Positions 45,831 through 59,870 of a DNA stretch of 64,000 bases are shown here, piece by piece (the first letter of the stretch is position 1; every line of letters starts with the position of its first letter). The position numbers and the translations under genes are program-made. Under the pieces are notes generated by a model, which did not search any database, was not told the DNA's origin, and saw only the letters and a list, made by a program, of their open reading frames with translations. Source of the DNA: Sipunculus nudus (taxonomy: Eukaryota; Annelida; Sipuncula; Golfingiida; Sipunculidae); contig CM049311.1 in NCBI GenBank assembly GCA_026874595.1, positions 35,753,176 to 35,817,175 on the forward strand. The letters run 5' to 3'.

Positions 45831-46640
45831 GTCAGAGGTCAAAACAAAATCGGGGCGCAGCAGTTCACATGTGACCCGAACATAATCCCGGGTTTCGTAA
45901 AATTCCGCCCAGCGGTTATGGAGGAGTTCTCCGGACACCAACGCCGCGGGGGCATGCAGCTGAAAACATAGTATCCGCAAAACTCTGTTTTGGTGGATAC
46001 AATAATGAGTCCATGAAATCTGTTTCAGGGCAGCTTCTGTCATGGACGATCACATTACATCTGTATGAACCTTAATCAGGTTTCAGAGCCCACCAAGCAG
46101 AGACTGTTTATTTACTGATGTGTAAGGTAAAGTGGTATCTGGTCGCTGTCAGTATCAGTGACGTTAATATTATTGATTCAGGCTGTGTGGGAGAAACAAG
46201 TTGTAAATAAGATAAATGTGACTGCCATAAGCAAGATTTACATGTATAAAATGTGCATGCATGTGATGAGTTCCTGTATATAATCCACCCCCTCCTCCCA
46301 CACAATGTTGGAGCATCTTCTTTCCCAAAGCCTGTCAGTATCGTTACCTCACAGTTATTAATGATGAAAAGTATCACACATCCTGCCCTCATTGATTATG
46401 GGATAGGAATCACAGATTAACAGCTTCACTAAGACAAGTTAGACAAACACAGGAAATGGCAATTACTGCTCTGAGAGTGGTATCACTGTCAGTGGAGATG
46501 TGTTCAGTCATATTTTTATACGCCTTTTTAAAGATGGGATGGATTATAGTATTGGCAGCATTTGTGAGTCTGTCATTTAACCTTTAGCTTTTTGTGATAC
46601 TAACCAGGGATTTAATGGATATTCTTGAAACTCATTATAA
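45831..46640. other. No supported gene
   Basis: A CpG-richer patch is at 45855-45955; nothing else. Confidence 0.35.
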
Positions 46641-47000
46641 ATATTGACAGATTATCTCAACTGTGTTCAATTCACAGCAAAATTCACACATATTTAGTGA
46701 GAGGTCAGAGGTCACCAGACTTCCTTACGCTGAAATCCTAATAACTAACAAAGGATTCTATTGGTTTGTTTGAAACTCCCCATGAATTTTAGCCAGTATA
46801 TTATCCATCTGAGTTCAGTTCTCGGCAAAATCTGTGCATTTTCAGAGGTCCTCAGACTGTGGTGTTACCTTGGTAATTTACTTTGATTTGGATGGATTTT
46901 GATAAATTCAGTATGATTTTTAACCATTAAGGTAAATCACCTTAGTTTGAATTTTGGCAAAATCTGTGCATATTTAATGAGGTCAGAGGTCACCTGACAT
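46640..47000. repeat. Degenerate tandem repeat
   Basis: GCAAAATTCACACATATTTA at 46678, GCAAAATCTGTGCATTTTCA at 46827 and GCAAAATCTGTGCATATTTA at 46958, each followed by AGAGGTC(A/C) text; period about 140 bases. Confidence 0.65.
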
Positions 47001-49370
47001 ATGATAGGCATATCATATGCATTCTTATGGTACCCTTTCTATCATATTAATTTACTATTTCTTCTTTCACATGTCATATATCCAGTGGTTCTTTCATGCA
47101 GCTAAGGAACAGCCCAAAATGAGAACTGATTTCTTTGTCTTAAGATTCTGTAATTACAGTTGGACATGTATTAGTATTAATTGAATCTGTAATGAAAGGC
47201 TGCACAATAAATGATTGAAAAAGAACATTTTTCTGGTCCTGCATATACATTTGACTTTATGATATGTTACCCTAGGGTTCTTATCTTCTGTAGAAGGCTT
47301 GATATGGGGAAATTATCCAGCTTCATTGAATACAAAGAAAACCTTGACTATATCAGTGGTTGTCTACATCTATTTATGCATTCTTTTCTCTTGAGAGACA
47401 ATGCTAGTGCCATCTCTTGTCAGTGTCTGAGATTGTGGAATAATTCCTCTCAGGCATTGCAGGGTCTGTCACATTTGCTCAAGTCTGAATGATGTGTTGT
47501 GGTCAGCTTCAAGTCTGATCTGTGTGTAAATATAGGATTTATATTAACTACATAACTTGAAGTTCTACATATTTGCCCCTTATATGTGATACACAATCTG
47601 GTTCATTTAAGTTCTCTGTTGAGTTTAAATACTGGTGACCTTGACCTCGTAAAATATGCCTGTTAGAAGAATGCCAGGATTTCTAGTCATCTATGGCTTA
47701 GACAAATCATCTTTTTACAAAAACTGAAGCAGCCTTTTTCTCCTTGATAATGTAGGTAATGTTTCTGCAAAAGTTTAGAATTAATTTGAAAAGGGCAAAG
47801 CACAAACACTTGGTCGTCCATTTTGGAGTGTAGATGTCTTTAACAAGCTGGCATTGTTTTCAGGGTGAACTAGTTTTATGTTGATCTTTCCATGACATTT
47901 TCATGGCATTTAGATGGAAAGTTAGCAGCCGCGTTTTCCCCATGACATTTTCATGGTTTTCAGCCATTTAATTAGCAGCATCACAAGAAACTTCCTTGAG
48001 ACATCTGCAGCGCATCTTTACAGCATATCTCATCATGTCTTAACCTCATTCTACTGTTAATTACATATCCCAAATGCATGGTTGGATCTCATTTACCCAA
48101 GTGTTTTATATGTTTTTTAAAGTTACCTTGTAAGATCAGATAAATTCATTCACTTTTATAGTCATTCCAAGCATCTGTGCCCATGTGTTTTTCTGTGATA
48201 TTGTTTTTATTCATGAGAGACAATATAAAAATTTCTGGCCCAAAGGTTGCACAAGCTATTCTGCCAACTGAGTGGAAAATAATGTCTCACCTTGAACTAG
48301 TTTTGTATGAAATAAATAATCCAAAATATGGCAGAACAGACATTGGTCAGTGTTTGTGACACATTATTCATGGGTTAACTGAGAAATAAGCAAGTCATTC
48401 CAGCTGGTGACACCAATGGAGGAACTTACTTTCCAGTCTCTCCTGGAAAAATGTCACCCCTTGTCCTTCAGCATGATCAACACAACAGGGTGGCAAGTGA
48501 ATACTTCTAAATAGATGAATTATTACTTTACACAAAATTGGCAGAAAACTTGTCCTGGGACAAAGTTATTTGTAAAGGATGTTCTTGAAACTCGAAGGGA
48601 CTTATCCCATAATACAGTTACACCAAAATGTTCCTGTACGCCTTATATTGAGCACAAGATTTCCCTGATCTTTTGTGGATTCTTGTGACTTGGATCAAAT
48701 GGAAACTAGAAGATTTATATAAAGTAAAAGGACTTTTAAAAGGTCAGGTTTTAAATTAATGAATACCTAAAAGTTGTTGGCTCATTAAGATATCCTTTGA
48801 ATGACACTCATACACTATAATGCTAAATATTTTATATTGATTATCCTCTATACTGAGCTCAAACTTAGTGCCAGTCTTCTTTGAATATCTAGTTACACTG
48901 TGTGGGGTCTCTTTTTACAGTGTTTTAATATTTACCAGAATGGGTTGTTGAATTTTTTTTAAAATATGCCTCTAAAGCATAAGGGGACAGGTGGAATACT
49001 GAGGGCTCCGATGAATTATTTGTTTTACTAGACAAGGGATTAATTTTTGCATTTTGTGCCAATCTATCATCTTTTGAACACAGGTCTAATAGAATAAATA
49101 ATGTGCCTTTTTACAGGACAGTACCTTAAAGTGTGTTTTCGTGATTAGAATTCATATCAAGGACAAACCATGTAGTAAAATATACAGGGATGGATTAAAA
49201 AAACACTTATACCTCAATTATTAATCAAACACTTGCTGAAAAAAAAGCATCATAAGCAATATTTAAGCTGTATTGTGCTGAAAGATCAAGCTTTTTGGTT
49301 TTAATGTCAAGACAATCAAGGCCATATTTTCAGGAAGGCAAGAGCCTTAGCTTCTGTGAACCAACAAATG
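47001..49370. other. Intron-like region
   Basis: A short duplication CCATGACATTTTCATGG recurs at 47890 and 47940. No exon was supported. Confidence 0.35.
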
Positions 49371-49379
49371 GCTGATCAA

Positions 49380-49570
49380 CAAGTCTGAAAAATGATTGTG
49401 TTCTGTGCTAGTTCATGCCACTAGGGGCACCCATCTGTTTTTGGCAATATTAATTTATATGCCTAAACTTCCTATAACCACAAAAAGCTAGATCAGTCAC
49501 TCAGAAAAATGACTATGTTCTGTGCTTATAGCCATCTCACCAAGGGTGCCCATCTGTTTTTGGAATTATT
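49380..49570. repeat. Two-copy tandem duplication
   Basis: AAAAATGA(T/C)T(G/A)TGTTCTGTGCT and CCCATCTGTTTTTGG recur about 119 bases apart. Confidence 0.7.
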
Positions 49571-50009
49571 TATCTAAAAGTTAGTTTATTTTGAAAAATC
49601 ACTTGTCAGTGGCTCAGGTACTCCAGTAGGTATTTATAAGGTAATCAGTATCATACCTTGAAAGAATTTGAGCAAACCAGTGTATTTGATATCTGACAAA
49701 ATATTGTTTTGTCATGATATGTTTGAGTGAAATGACAAGGTCAGGGACACATTTTGACAAGCGTTGCTTATATGATTGGAATACTAGGTACCATAGATAT
49801 GATGAAATACATACTATGATAGTCAGCTAAAAGAAGACATCCTGTGCTGTCACTACATGAGAAAATATCTAGAAATGTGCAAAGTATACATTCAGTAAAA
49901 TATTCCATTCTCTATTGCCCGAAGGCACATATTTTTTTGCCATTGTAACATACTGGACAGAAGTATTAGCATTCCCAAGGTGGTGAGAATTTCAGGGAGT
50001 AGGCTTAAT

Positions 50010-50100
50010 TTGAATGCCATGCCCCACAGCCTTGTTTCACTCTCAAACAAGTGCGCCTTTCGGGGGTTCCTTGGTGATATTACCCAGCAATTGATAACAC
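50010..50100 (+). repeat. Dispersed repeat family F, copy 1
   Basis: Shares CAAGTGCGCCTTTCGGGGGT, TCCTTGGT and ACCCAGCAAT with 53095-53160. Confidence 0.65.
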
Positions 50101-52089
50101 CAGAAAATCAGAACCTATGTCCTCAAAAATTTGTGGAAGGACATGATACGGGCGGAAAAAGAAACTGTTAAATCAAGTTTAATATCCAGACACAGTGCAG
50201 GTCCATGTTTTGCCTGGGCAGAGGTAAGCGTTCATCTGAGGGCTGTCTCAGTTGTTTTTCTGCCACACTCCTTAACAGAATATTGGTCACTAGCCGGGTG
50301 CCATATTCAAGCAGCACATGGCAGGTATTTAATCCCAGCATGAGGCAGGCTAATAATCAGTGTACATAAAACTTACATGATGACGGATTGCTGAGAAAAT
50401 TGGTATGCTGATTGATGGTGTCATTATGAACTTCGTAGATCTGACGAACACATAACCAGAGTTGTGTTTGTAATAACTGGATCTGCAGTGCTCCGGCAGT
50501 TAAGTATTCAGCACCCAGTGCCCATTCACTAACTCCACAACATACTATGACAACTTAATTATTATATCTTGCTTGAAAGATGTATGTAAGGGAAATTTTT
50601 TCTTGCAAGAAAGGTTCAATTTCTTCTTACTAATGGTAACTTTTGTATATATTTATCTGAGATACATTGGTAAAATGACAAAAAAAAATTATAATGGGGT
50701 AAAGATCCATCAGATAATGACACAGGAGGAGGATAGTTTTGTCTTTTTTTTTATTTGGTCCCAGAAGAAATTTATCTGTGTTTGGCTATAGATACCTGTC
50801 ACCTAGTCCATTTAAGGTCCTTATATAATGTCCTTTAATGTCTCTGCCAGAAGGACATGCTGTCCAGTAGAGGATCCTAGTACAGGAAGGTCCATGCAGG
50901 GATGACCTATCACCCTGGTTTACCAGACTGAGACAGAGTGGCCCACATAACTGAGAGCAGGGCGGTGATCCTGCATCCTGTAAGATTGCTTTTCCTGTTA
51001 ATTGCCCTCCATGAAAGTGAGGCAGACTGGTCCTGGATGTACCTTTATCCTTGATGGAGGTCTATTTGGTAATGATTGGGATATGGCGTTGTCATTTCTC
51101 ATGACTGGCTTTTTGCCTGAGGGCACCCAGAGCGGCCTCTGGGGACCATCAAAATTGAGAGGAGAATGAATGTTTCATGGAGCCAAGCTTGCCAGCAGGC
51201 TGTCTGATTCCAGACAGGTTATGGCAAATAGCAGCAAAGGGGAAATATTGTGCTGCTGGAGGTGGTGTTTTAGAAATGTTATGAAAGTGTACCATAAAAC
51301 TGTCTTCATTACAGGGACAATTTTCTTCTAGCCTACATCTTTGTTTGTGTTTGTGCGTGCACATGCAAACTCTTAAAAAATACCTGTGTAACATATTGTT
51401 CGCCTGTTTGGTTTACCTCCTGTGTTGAGTACTATGCCAGAAGAGAGAGAGGGGTTAAAATTAATATTTGACACAAAAGATTTTCAAAATTTGTAGACCA
51501 CATGCAGAAAGTGTTGCACACAATAGACAGTTTCCAAACTTGTATCCGAACACAAACTTTACACAAAGTGTCATGCTGAGTTTGCTCTTGAAATCTATAA
51601 AGACAAATAAAACACACAATTTTAGTCATGTGTGTATGCTAGAGTTTCTATTTCCTTCATTCTCTTCAAATCAGGGGGAAACATTAAAAAAGTATGCCAT
51701 ATCAGGTAGTCCATATCAGGATGACCCTTGGTGTACTTCCTGATGGGCTGTGCTATGGCAAGAGTCTTCTCAAAAGGTTTTTCTAGCTTTAGTGGCCTGA
51801 AAGACATATTGGTAATATTTTTTAAGCATGCCCAAGGGAGATGTAAACAGAAGGCATTTTCTTGTAATGTTACATATTTTTATTGCAAAGTTTGACAGTT
51901 TAGACAAGTAATCCTTGCCTCCCCACAATACCCAGCTGAAATATTGGGTTTGTTTTGAGTAGAATGTAGAAAAATGTATTCTTAACAAATGCAGGCCTCC
52001 GCCATGCTGGCTGTCTTTAATACTGGGGGACTCTGCAACCCATGTTTTCATTTACGTATTGACCTATATTCCCAGGTTAATTGGTGCAC
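50101..52089. other. Intron-like region
   Basis: GTAAGC at 50223 follows an open stretch, but no acceptor is convincing. No other feature. Confidence 0.35.
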
Positions 52090-52372
52090 ATATATGTTCC
52101 CAAGCTGATGTGTTTGCATTCACTTATTCAGCTCATTTTCCCCTGTTTAATTCAGCATGTGAATGCAAATATTTGAATATCCCTAGAAGTCCTTTCAGAA
52201 TCCAGATCATGAGCCGGACCCACATCAAAATCTAATCCATACTTCAGTGGCCTATTCCCAAGGTGCCCTAAAAATTTCATGGGATTCTGTTAATGATTGT
52301 GTGGGTTATGTTGGGAACAGACTCAAACACACAAACAGGAATGAACACATAACCTCCTGGCAGAGGGTATTT
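52090..52372 (+). repeat. Dispersed repeat family B, copy 2
   Basis: Collinear with 26082-26370; see there. Confidence 0.65.
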
Positions 52373-53094
52373 TGATGGCATTTGATCTTAACACCCACTG
52401 TTAATAAGGGCTGTTCCCTTAATTTCTTATTAATATGAGTAAACACAGAACTGACTACCCTCTACATGTTACACAGGTGTTTTCCCACCTGTCATGAGTT
52501 TTTACTGTAATTATCATGATATATTACTCGGGGCTGTTCCTGAGAGAGGCAGCCAGATGGGAGTATTCAGCATCAGCAGCTCAGAGAGCAGGCATCACAG
52601 GAACTATCAGCAGATAATCCTGTCAGCAGGGAAGGTGATGATGCTGTACTCAATGACCTGTGTAAATTATTCTTGTAGCCAGGCTTATTGGGGATATCAT
52701 ATGGTCAGTAGAGTGGCCACAGGCTGACCTCTGGCTGGTGGATGCTCCAAGCCCTCAGTTACCTCTTCATCTTGATGTAGTCCAGGACAACAACAGGCCT
52801 GTGTGGGTGTAAATTATTGAACAAGAGGTTGGCTATCATGGGAAATGCTAATATCAGTTAATGGACATTGGAAACTGGCAGTATCAGAAATTTGAATAAT
52901 GATAATTGATGTGAGGTTATTGATAAAATGTCAGTACTTTTCTCATCAATGTTTTCTACATATATTCAGTTAAATAATTGGCTTCTGTGGCTCAGGGTTG
53001 AGCACAGGACTAAAAGCCAGCTGAAGGGTTGAGATTTTTCAGCCTGCACCCAGGGTGAGCGCTGTGCAGGCTTAATAGGAAGGCTGTGCCCAGC
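52373..53094. other. No supported gene
   Basis: No recognised domain or repeat. Confidence 0.35.
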
Positions 53095-53160
53095 AGCTGT
53101 GTTTTACTCACAAATAAGTGCGTCTTTTAGGGGTTCCTTGGTAGTATGACCCAGCAATGG
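53095..53160 (+). repeat. Dispersed repeat family F, copy 2
   Basis: See 50010-50100. Confidence 0.65.
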
Positions 53161-53614
53161 GGGTGGTTACAGGTCAAGCAAACGTATTCCAAATCTCATT
53201 ATATTATCATATAACATAATTGCCTATGAAAAAAATATTAATATAGATTTTACATAAAATGAGCCCAATTCCTGGAGGAAAAACATTTTTTCTATCTATT
53301 TTTCCACTAAAAAAATGAGGTTGTGTGATTTGTTCAAAAACTATGGGCACATCTATAAGCACTGTCAAATTGGCAGTGACGTCACATACTGGGAAATCCC
53401 CTGTGACTAAACATTCTAGATCTCAGTAAAAGCACAGTATTTCCGCCTCTGTCAGTCCCAAATTTTCAGCAGAGAATAAAAACAACATGCATTACTAGAT
53501 CTGAGTTGTTGATAAAATTCAGTCCATGATGTCACACGTGTACCAGCCAATCAAATCAGGGCAAAGTCTGGGATCTGGGTGAAATTCTCCCATCACACAA
53601 CAAACGCACGTGGA

Positions 53615-53795
53615 ATAGGTTTACTTAACCTTACACACCTTGGACCCTCAGATGCAAAAGTCACTGGTCCTGGTTAATACCAGGAAAAAAAATGAGAGCA
53701 AGTTTGTGATACTGCCCTGTCACACTTTCTGAAACTGGAATGGAATTCTGCAGATGTATATATACTTAGTTAAGCTGGCATTAAAAAAATGGAGA
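53615..53795 (+). repeat. Dispersed repeat family E, copy 2
   Basis: See 35760-35935. Confidence 0.75.
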
Positions 53796-54335
53796 CAAAA
53801 GAATAATAATAATGACCACCTGTCAGCAACAGTCAAGCAATAATGGACCTGTTGTAAAGCAAATATCCCGAATTTATTCTGTATAAAATTTAAAAAAAGG
53901 TTATATGGTTCAGCTTTATTTGATTGATTGAAACTCTTTATTGACTGAAAATCCCTTTTGCAATTTCTCTTATAAATGTGATACAGACAAATATAAAAAA
54001 AGGTGTACTGTTTCCTGCATGTTCATGATGATTCCATTTCTTTTCTATATCAATTCTTGTCAGAGACATTGAAAGTCATATCAGTTCTTGTCACAGCATT
54101 CAGTAATCCTATTGATTGTTGTCAGAGCCATCTAAACACATAGTAGACCTCTTGCGTGGATTAAGTTATCAGTATATCATAAATGATATACCAACAAGCT
54201 TGAATTAACTGCATGTGGTGTGCTATGGTTTCTCAGTGCTCCTTGATTTGTCTAAACCTTTGATGTCTGGACCTGTCAAGCACTACAAGTAAAGTGCTAA
54301 AGCAAATGCCAGGCTTCTCACAAGATTAAAAGTGC
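53796..54335. other. No supported gene
   Basis: AT-rich, nothing recognised. Confidence 0.35.
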
Positions 54336-54820
54336 TTAAAGGGGCCTAGTCACCTATAAAGCAAGTTGTATAAACATGAAAAATAGCTTCTTCCCTTTAA
54401 AATCAATTGATACCTGCCAAAATATTGCCCTGAAACCGTTTGCTTATATCTGTAAACGAGTGTGATCACAGGTGTCAACATAAACACAGCGTGTGTATCA
54501 CCTGCCCACCTGCCCCCCATGTCAGTCAGGAGATGCCCAGACTGACTTGGCCCAAAAAATGTAATACATGATCCAGCTGGCTGAAACACTGTGTTGTGGC
54601 TCACAATTGCACCTCCGGTCACATGGCCTTCTTATGGTAAACAAAATCTAGTTGACCCTGTTTACAAACACACAGACTCATAACAAAATGTTAAACGGCC
54701 GTATGCAAAGTACTGAGACTGTGCATGGAACGTTTTGCTGGGAAACTTTTGTATAAAGCAAAAGTGAACTGATAGTGTGTAAGAATAGACATAAGATTGC
54801 TCCTGATTATGTCCCTTTAA
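54336..54820. mobile_element. TTAA-flanked MITE, copy 2
   Basis: TTAAAGGGGCC at the left and TATGTCCCTTTAA at the right. Inverted relative to 18967-19371: AGAATAGAC...GATTATGTCCCTTTAA here equals the reverse of the other copy's left end. Confidence 0.7.
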
Positions 54821-56007
54821 AAATCTTCAGATTTCTTTATATTTTCAAGGATGGAAAGTAATTGGATTTACTTGAAAACACCTTGAATATCTCTTTAATG
54901 GCTAGCTCTAACAGACAAAGAGGAACAATACAATGCAATTTAAACGGGCAAAAAACATTTTAGATTTATGCATAAAAATGGAGAATAATTAATAAAAAGG
55001 GAAAAGATTAGATGGTGTATGTGTGGTAAATGAGGCCCTACATTAAGAAAAAATACACTACATAAATCCAGATTGTCTTTGAAAAAACCTTGATTTTTAA
55101 GGTTAAAATGAAATTATACATTTGTGGAAACCATAAATGTGATGTATCTGGCTTTACAATGTATGTGTTAGGGGATGTGTATGTTACAGAGCATTACATC
55201 TAGTTTGACAAATTTTATATAAGATGCTCTGGTGTCCGTGTACATTATTACATACAGCTGGGGGCCGGGCTGTGTGTATACTGTATAGCCAGACTGCTGT
55301 GTATAATAAAACCGAAGCATGGAAGTCTTTATAGTAGGCAGGAGAAGTTTACTCTGTTGGGTGGGTATACCGGGCCGTGTTTACCTGAGAATATATCATA
55401 ACGAGTCAAGTATACACCTACTAGACCAGGTATATATAAACAACAGACGCAAGAATCTCGCTCAGACAGGCACCCTGCACTAACTGACATAATAACAGGA
55501 GCCAACAAGTTGTGTGTGCTTTTATATAACTGATAGTACCGTTTTATCTCTGCCTCATTGTTTTTATTCTAAATATAATAGTGTTGATCATATTTTTATA
55601 CAAGCTGTTTCTTGAAGCAGTTCTGTCTTAGGCCAAGTAATGTAATTAAAAAAGTGTGTTAGCAGATCTATGTTTTGCATGTACAAACTTGTTAAGTTTA
55701 ACATAGATACTCAAGATATTAGAATAACTTTATTATGCAGAGAACAATTGAATTATCTTCTTAAGCCACACAAAAAAAAATAATTCTAGGGATTTGATTA
55801 ACAATGTCTCTGGCAAGAATGGATATAGAAAATAAATACTTGGACAAGGGAGATCAGAGTCCATCCTTGTCAATGCAGATTAAAATCAGCGTTGCCACAT
55901 TGTAAGGTTATGTCCTGTACCATTAAACATGTCAGCATGTTTGTTATCTGATAATTCTTTGTACAATTCATTCAGTATAAAGTAAATCAGTAGAAAATCA
56001 CAGGTGA
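54821..56007. other. Region with a TATA-box motif
   Basis: GGTATATATAAACAACAGAC at 55429 is followed 30 bases on by CTCAGAC-type sequence, resembling a TATA/Inr core promoter. No downstream ATG exon was found, so it is only noted. Confidence 0.25.
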
Positions 56008-56409
56008 GGGCTTGACAATAACTTTTGAAAGTACTTTGAATTAGGCAAGTAACATCTAACTTTTACTTGTCCCACATGAATTTTTACTTGCCCTACAAAA
56101 ATAAGTGATCACAGCCATGAACAAAGTGTTTTCCACATGACATGTTTTATTGCATGGTAAACAAAAAATGTTTTGTTTGTTAATTAAAATTCTCTTAAAT
56201 ATTTTCACAGATAAAGAGATATTATTAATTTGATTTCATTCCTCTTAAGAAAGAAAATGGCTAGTTAAGATTCAAGCTTTTTAGGAAAGGCTCAAATTTG
56301 GCCAGCTTGCCCTACTGGGCAAGTTTTAGCTGACTTGTGGTTGTTCTACCACCATGTCCTGGAAATTTTACTTGCCCCAGGCAAGCAGTATACCATTAAT
56401 GTCAAGCCC
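56008..56409. mobile_element. GGGCTTGACA-bounded MITE
   Basis: GGGCTTGACAATAA at the left and TTAATGTCAAGCCC at the right are inverted with one mismatch. The interior repeats ACTTGCC and TTTTACTTG(T/C)CC several times. 402 bases, non-coding. Confidence 0.7.
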
Positions 56410-57444
56410 AGCAGGTCCAAAGGTGGTAAGTGGTTTTCACTGATGGCCATAGTAGAAAATAATTATTTAATCAGAGAATTAATTAAACTCTTATTAAGAG
56501 TCTGATAACCAAAAGTGAGAGTGCATAGTATATAAGCCTTACTTCTTCAAATGGTTATCTTGCATGTAATTCACCTTTTTAATAATGTTTAAAGGCATGA
56601 TGCAGGCCTCATACCCTATTACAAGACAGCAAGCATATCTTTGTGGATTCAGTCATGACTAATAAAATAATTACAAATATATTATTCACAAGATACCGAC
56701 CTAAATCCGAGAAGCCATTCTCCAAGCTGTACTGTCTGTTAGAACAGCTAGGAGATTGGCCTCTCTGATACAAACATTATATGGCTGAGACAAACACACA
56801 CACACATACACAGCTGATCACATGACTCCCTTCCGCCTGTGCTGGTGGAAGTAATAATAAAAATCATGATGTTAAAAAATTTATTTGAATCACATCCAAA
56901 GGGATTTGGTTTTGTTTCCTGGAGCATTAAGCCCATTTTAACCACAAAGTTAACCTGTCAGACAATCTATCGTTGGTCTGTTACTTTTAAAATCACTTGA
57001 ATATGGTGGATTGAGTTTCGCATTATCCCCAAAGGGCTTTGGTAACAGCCACACAAAGAGGTGTGGTTTTTCACAAGAGATAGGAAGAGGAATTTGAATG
57101 GTCCTTTAAATCTTAGGCGTGGTTTATGTCACTGAGGTAGAACTGATCCCCAGATGCTTTTAGAAGGATTAGATTCGTTTGGTGACAGCAGTTGTCAAGG
57201 TTTATAGGTCTTCAGAAATATACTGATTGTTCTCGATAACAAACTATGCACTAGAGAGTCTGTCCTGGTTGTTCAACACTGTGGTATAGCACAGCATCTG
57301 TTGATTCATGTTTATTACCATGACTAAAGCGCATGACAAAAATAGCAGCTGGCTTCAAATTGAAAGATGATGAGGTAAAATAAAAAGTAAATATGCGAAG
57401 AATATATATGTTTGAGCAAATTGTAGAATAAAAGAAATTTGATC
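56410..57444. other. No supported gene
   Basis: Contains a short CA run near 56790; nothing else. Confidence 0.35.
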
Positions 57445-57629
57445 TATAGTGAAACCAACCTGAAAGACCACTTTTCATATAAGACCACCTGTCTGTTAAG
57501 AACAACCTTGGGTGAACGGAAAGGATTTATAAATGTTAGTTATAACTAACCTGTCTAATAAGACCACTGTGAAGTAAGACTGCTTTTGGCCAGTCCCATG
57601 GCTGGTCTCATAACACAGGTTTCACTGTA
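57445..57629. mobile_element. TACAGTGAAACC-bounded MITE
   Basis: TATAGTGAAACC (57445-57456) and GGTTTCACTGTA (57618-57629) are inverted with one mismatch; the interior repeats AAGACCAC. A decayed relative is near 14488-14583. Confidence 0.7.
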
Positions 57630-57954
57630 TTTTATACCTTCTTGTCATGTTTCACTGGGAAACCCAGATTCTATGAGGAGTCTTGCACCAGTCCAGGAGC
57701 TCATTTTCACATATTCTATACCTACACAGGATATGGTTATGCAGGACTGTACATGCTTGACTAGTCACAAATTACAGCGAAGCACTGGTTATTCCGGATA
57801 ATCCAGGGTCTCATTTATGTAAGCTTTAGGGTAATCTGTGGAGTAGGATCATCGATCACTATGGGGTGAGAGTAAAGTGATACATTTATACAGGTGATGT
57901 CACATGGATGATGGAGCATCGGAATATATTTGCTGTGTCCACTGAATATATGGG

Positions 57955-58260
57955 CTTAGAACAAAAGTTTACAGGACATAATGTCCTTGGACAAAATTGT
58001 CAAAATGATGCAAGTCATGATGTACATGGACAAAATTTTACAGGACATATTGTCCTTGAACAAAATGATACAAGTCATGAAGTTCCTGTGTTAAATACTT
58101 CAGGTCATAGTGTCTACAGACAAAATGTTACAAAACAAATTTCATGGATGAAATATTATAGGTTGTTATGTATACACACAAATGTCACTGGACATCATGT
58201 CCATGGACAGAAATTTACAGGTCAGTGTCTCAGGACAAAATGTTACATGTTGTAATGTCC
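57955..58260 (+). repeat. Degenerate 30-36 bp minisatellite
   Basis: Units of the type ACAGGACATAATGTCCTTGG followed by ACAAAAT recur about eight times. An open frame of 115 codons (57908-58255) crosses it with a repeated TGHxVxGQN peptide. Splice signals and codon constraint cannot be shown, so it is treated as a repeat. Confidence 0.65.
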
Positions 58261-59870
58261 ATATACAAGAGGTCTAGTTGTCTTAGTTTGGTTATACTTG
58301 TCCATTGTTTGAGTAAAATATTTACTGTTTCTGTCCTGTCTCTTATTAAATAATAAAATCTATGTGAAAGTTATGTATAACATCGAGGCATTTTCTGATT
58401 TCCCATGTCAGCAGACTCTATAATCCATAATTGGATACCTAAAAAAGGCTGCCTTTGTTAATTATAGTAATACCACTTCTGCATGTCAGCGCCACCTTTT
58501 GTTCATTCAGTGAATCGTAACATGAGTAAGGCATATTTGATAATTTTCTCATACATGTGTACCCAAGGGTTTTGGATTACAAACTAAGAAAGTAGCAATT
58601 TTCTAGTTATTTTTCATGGTTTGCTTGCAAAATTGTGTTAGTTATTTTACAACCAGAGGTTATCTTAATCTGTAGAGCTGAGACACAAATAACTTTGACA
58701 TAAGGCCAGTGAAGGGGCAACTGAGAGTGATTCTGGAGTTTACAAAACAAGCCACAGATGTATTGCAGTACCATACAAGGCCAAGTTCCATACTAGCAGC
58801 CTATCAGCTATAGATACTAGACATAACTCTAACGTTAACAATTTAAATAAAATATTTTAAAGAAAAATTTGTTGTTTGAAAATTATCACCTGCAAAAATC
58901 ACAAAAATAATTAATTTTAAACCCTGGATTCTCGTACAGCAGAATGGATTGTAAACATGAACAGCAGTATTTCTACTTCAGCAAGCTAAAATATGATGCA
59001 AACAGCTGTGTATTAGAAGGAGCTATGTAAAACATTTAAATCATCCAAAGTTAAAACACAAGATGGGGCTGCGAAGCCATAGCAGTGTTACTGTTAATAA
59101 CAATAACCATGTTCCAAGGTACCCCATTGTGTACATGGTCTGGGAACCTAATTTTTGTCTTGTTCAGCACAGGGTATCATTATCAGGATATGAGAGTCTC
59201 AGACGTTTCCTCTATTCCAAAGAGGTAAATCAGAACACCAAGACAGGCGACAGTGCAGCTGAGAGCCTGCGACAGCACTGATTACAGGACTGGTTGGCTG
59301 GAGGCTGCTCCTGAGATTAAGACTCGCCATTGTTTGCATTACGAGTGATCCACATTACAGTTTGTGTTTGTGTTGGATGAAGCCGGGCATTGCCATGCAG
59401 AATGATGTTGGCACACTGCTTCACGTTCATCTCAATAACCGGCAGCCAGAAAATGTGCCCCCTCCTGGCCCCCAGACATTTATTGCAGCTGATCATGCAG
59501 TTTTGTTCAGAAATATTGTTCCCCAGTTGGAGAGTCTTTCAGCGGGATTCAGAATCATTTAAATTTGGACCCAATTCTTTTGAATTCCCCTGTCATGCAT
59601 CCTTGGCAATATGCTCTCTCCCCACGTGGCACTAAATATAATCCCATTAAGAATCTAATAACAATGTGTAACTGTAAAGGATGATTTAAGAAATCATAAT
59701 TCATAATACTTGGCTTCCAGAATCTGAAAAAGTATTCCTATTTACAAATATAGCTCACATTTTCAGTTTATTATACTTTCATTTATCATAATTTTAAATG
59801 TATTTCCTTATTAAAATTTAAAATTTGGGATCTTTCTGATTTTAATTTGTGTTAAGTACTTATTATAAAA
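58261..59870. other. No supported gene
   Basis: A possible exon at 59169-59222 (after TTCAGCACAG, before GAG|GTAAAT) has no recognisable homology. GC is slightly higher at 59280-59560. Confidence 0.3.

Noticed and set aside
50131-50223. Open stretch ending at GAG|GTAAGC
   Set aside because: No acceptor in phase; lies next to a dispersed repeat.
59169-59222. Possible plus-strand exon (GYESLRRFLYSKE)
   Set aside because: Splice sites are fair, but the frame cannot be tied to the other exons and no homology was recognised.
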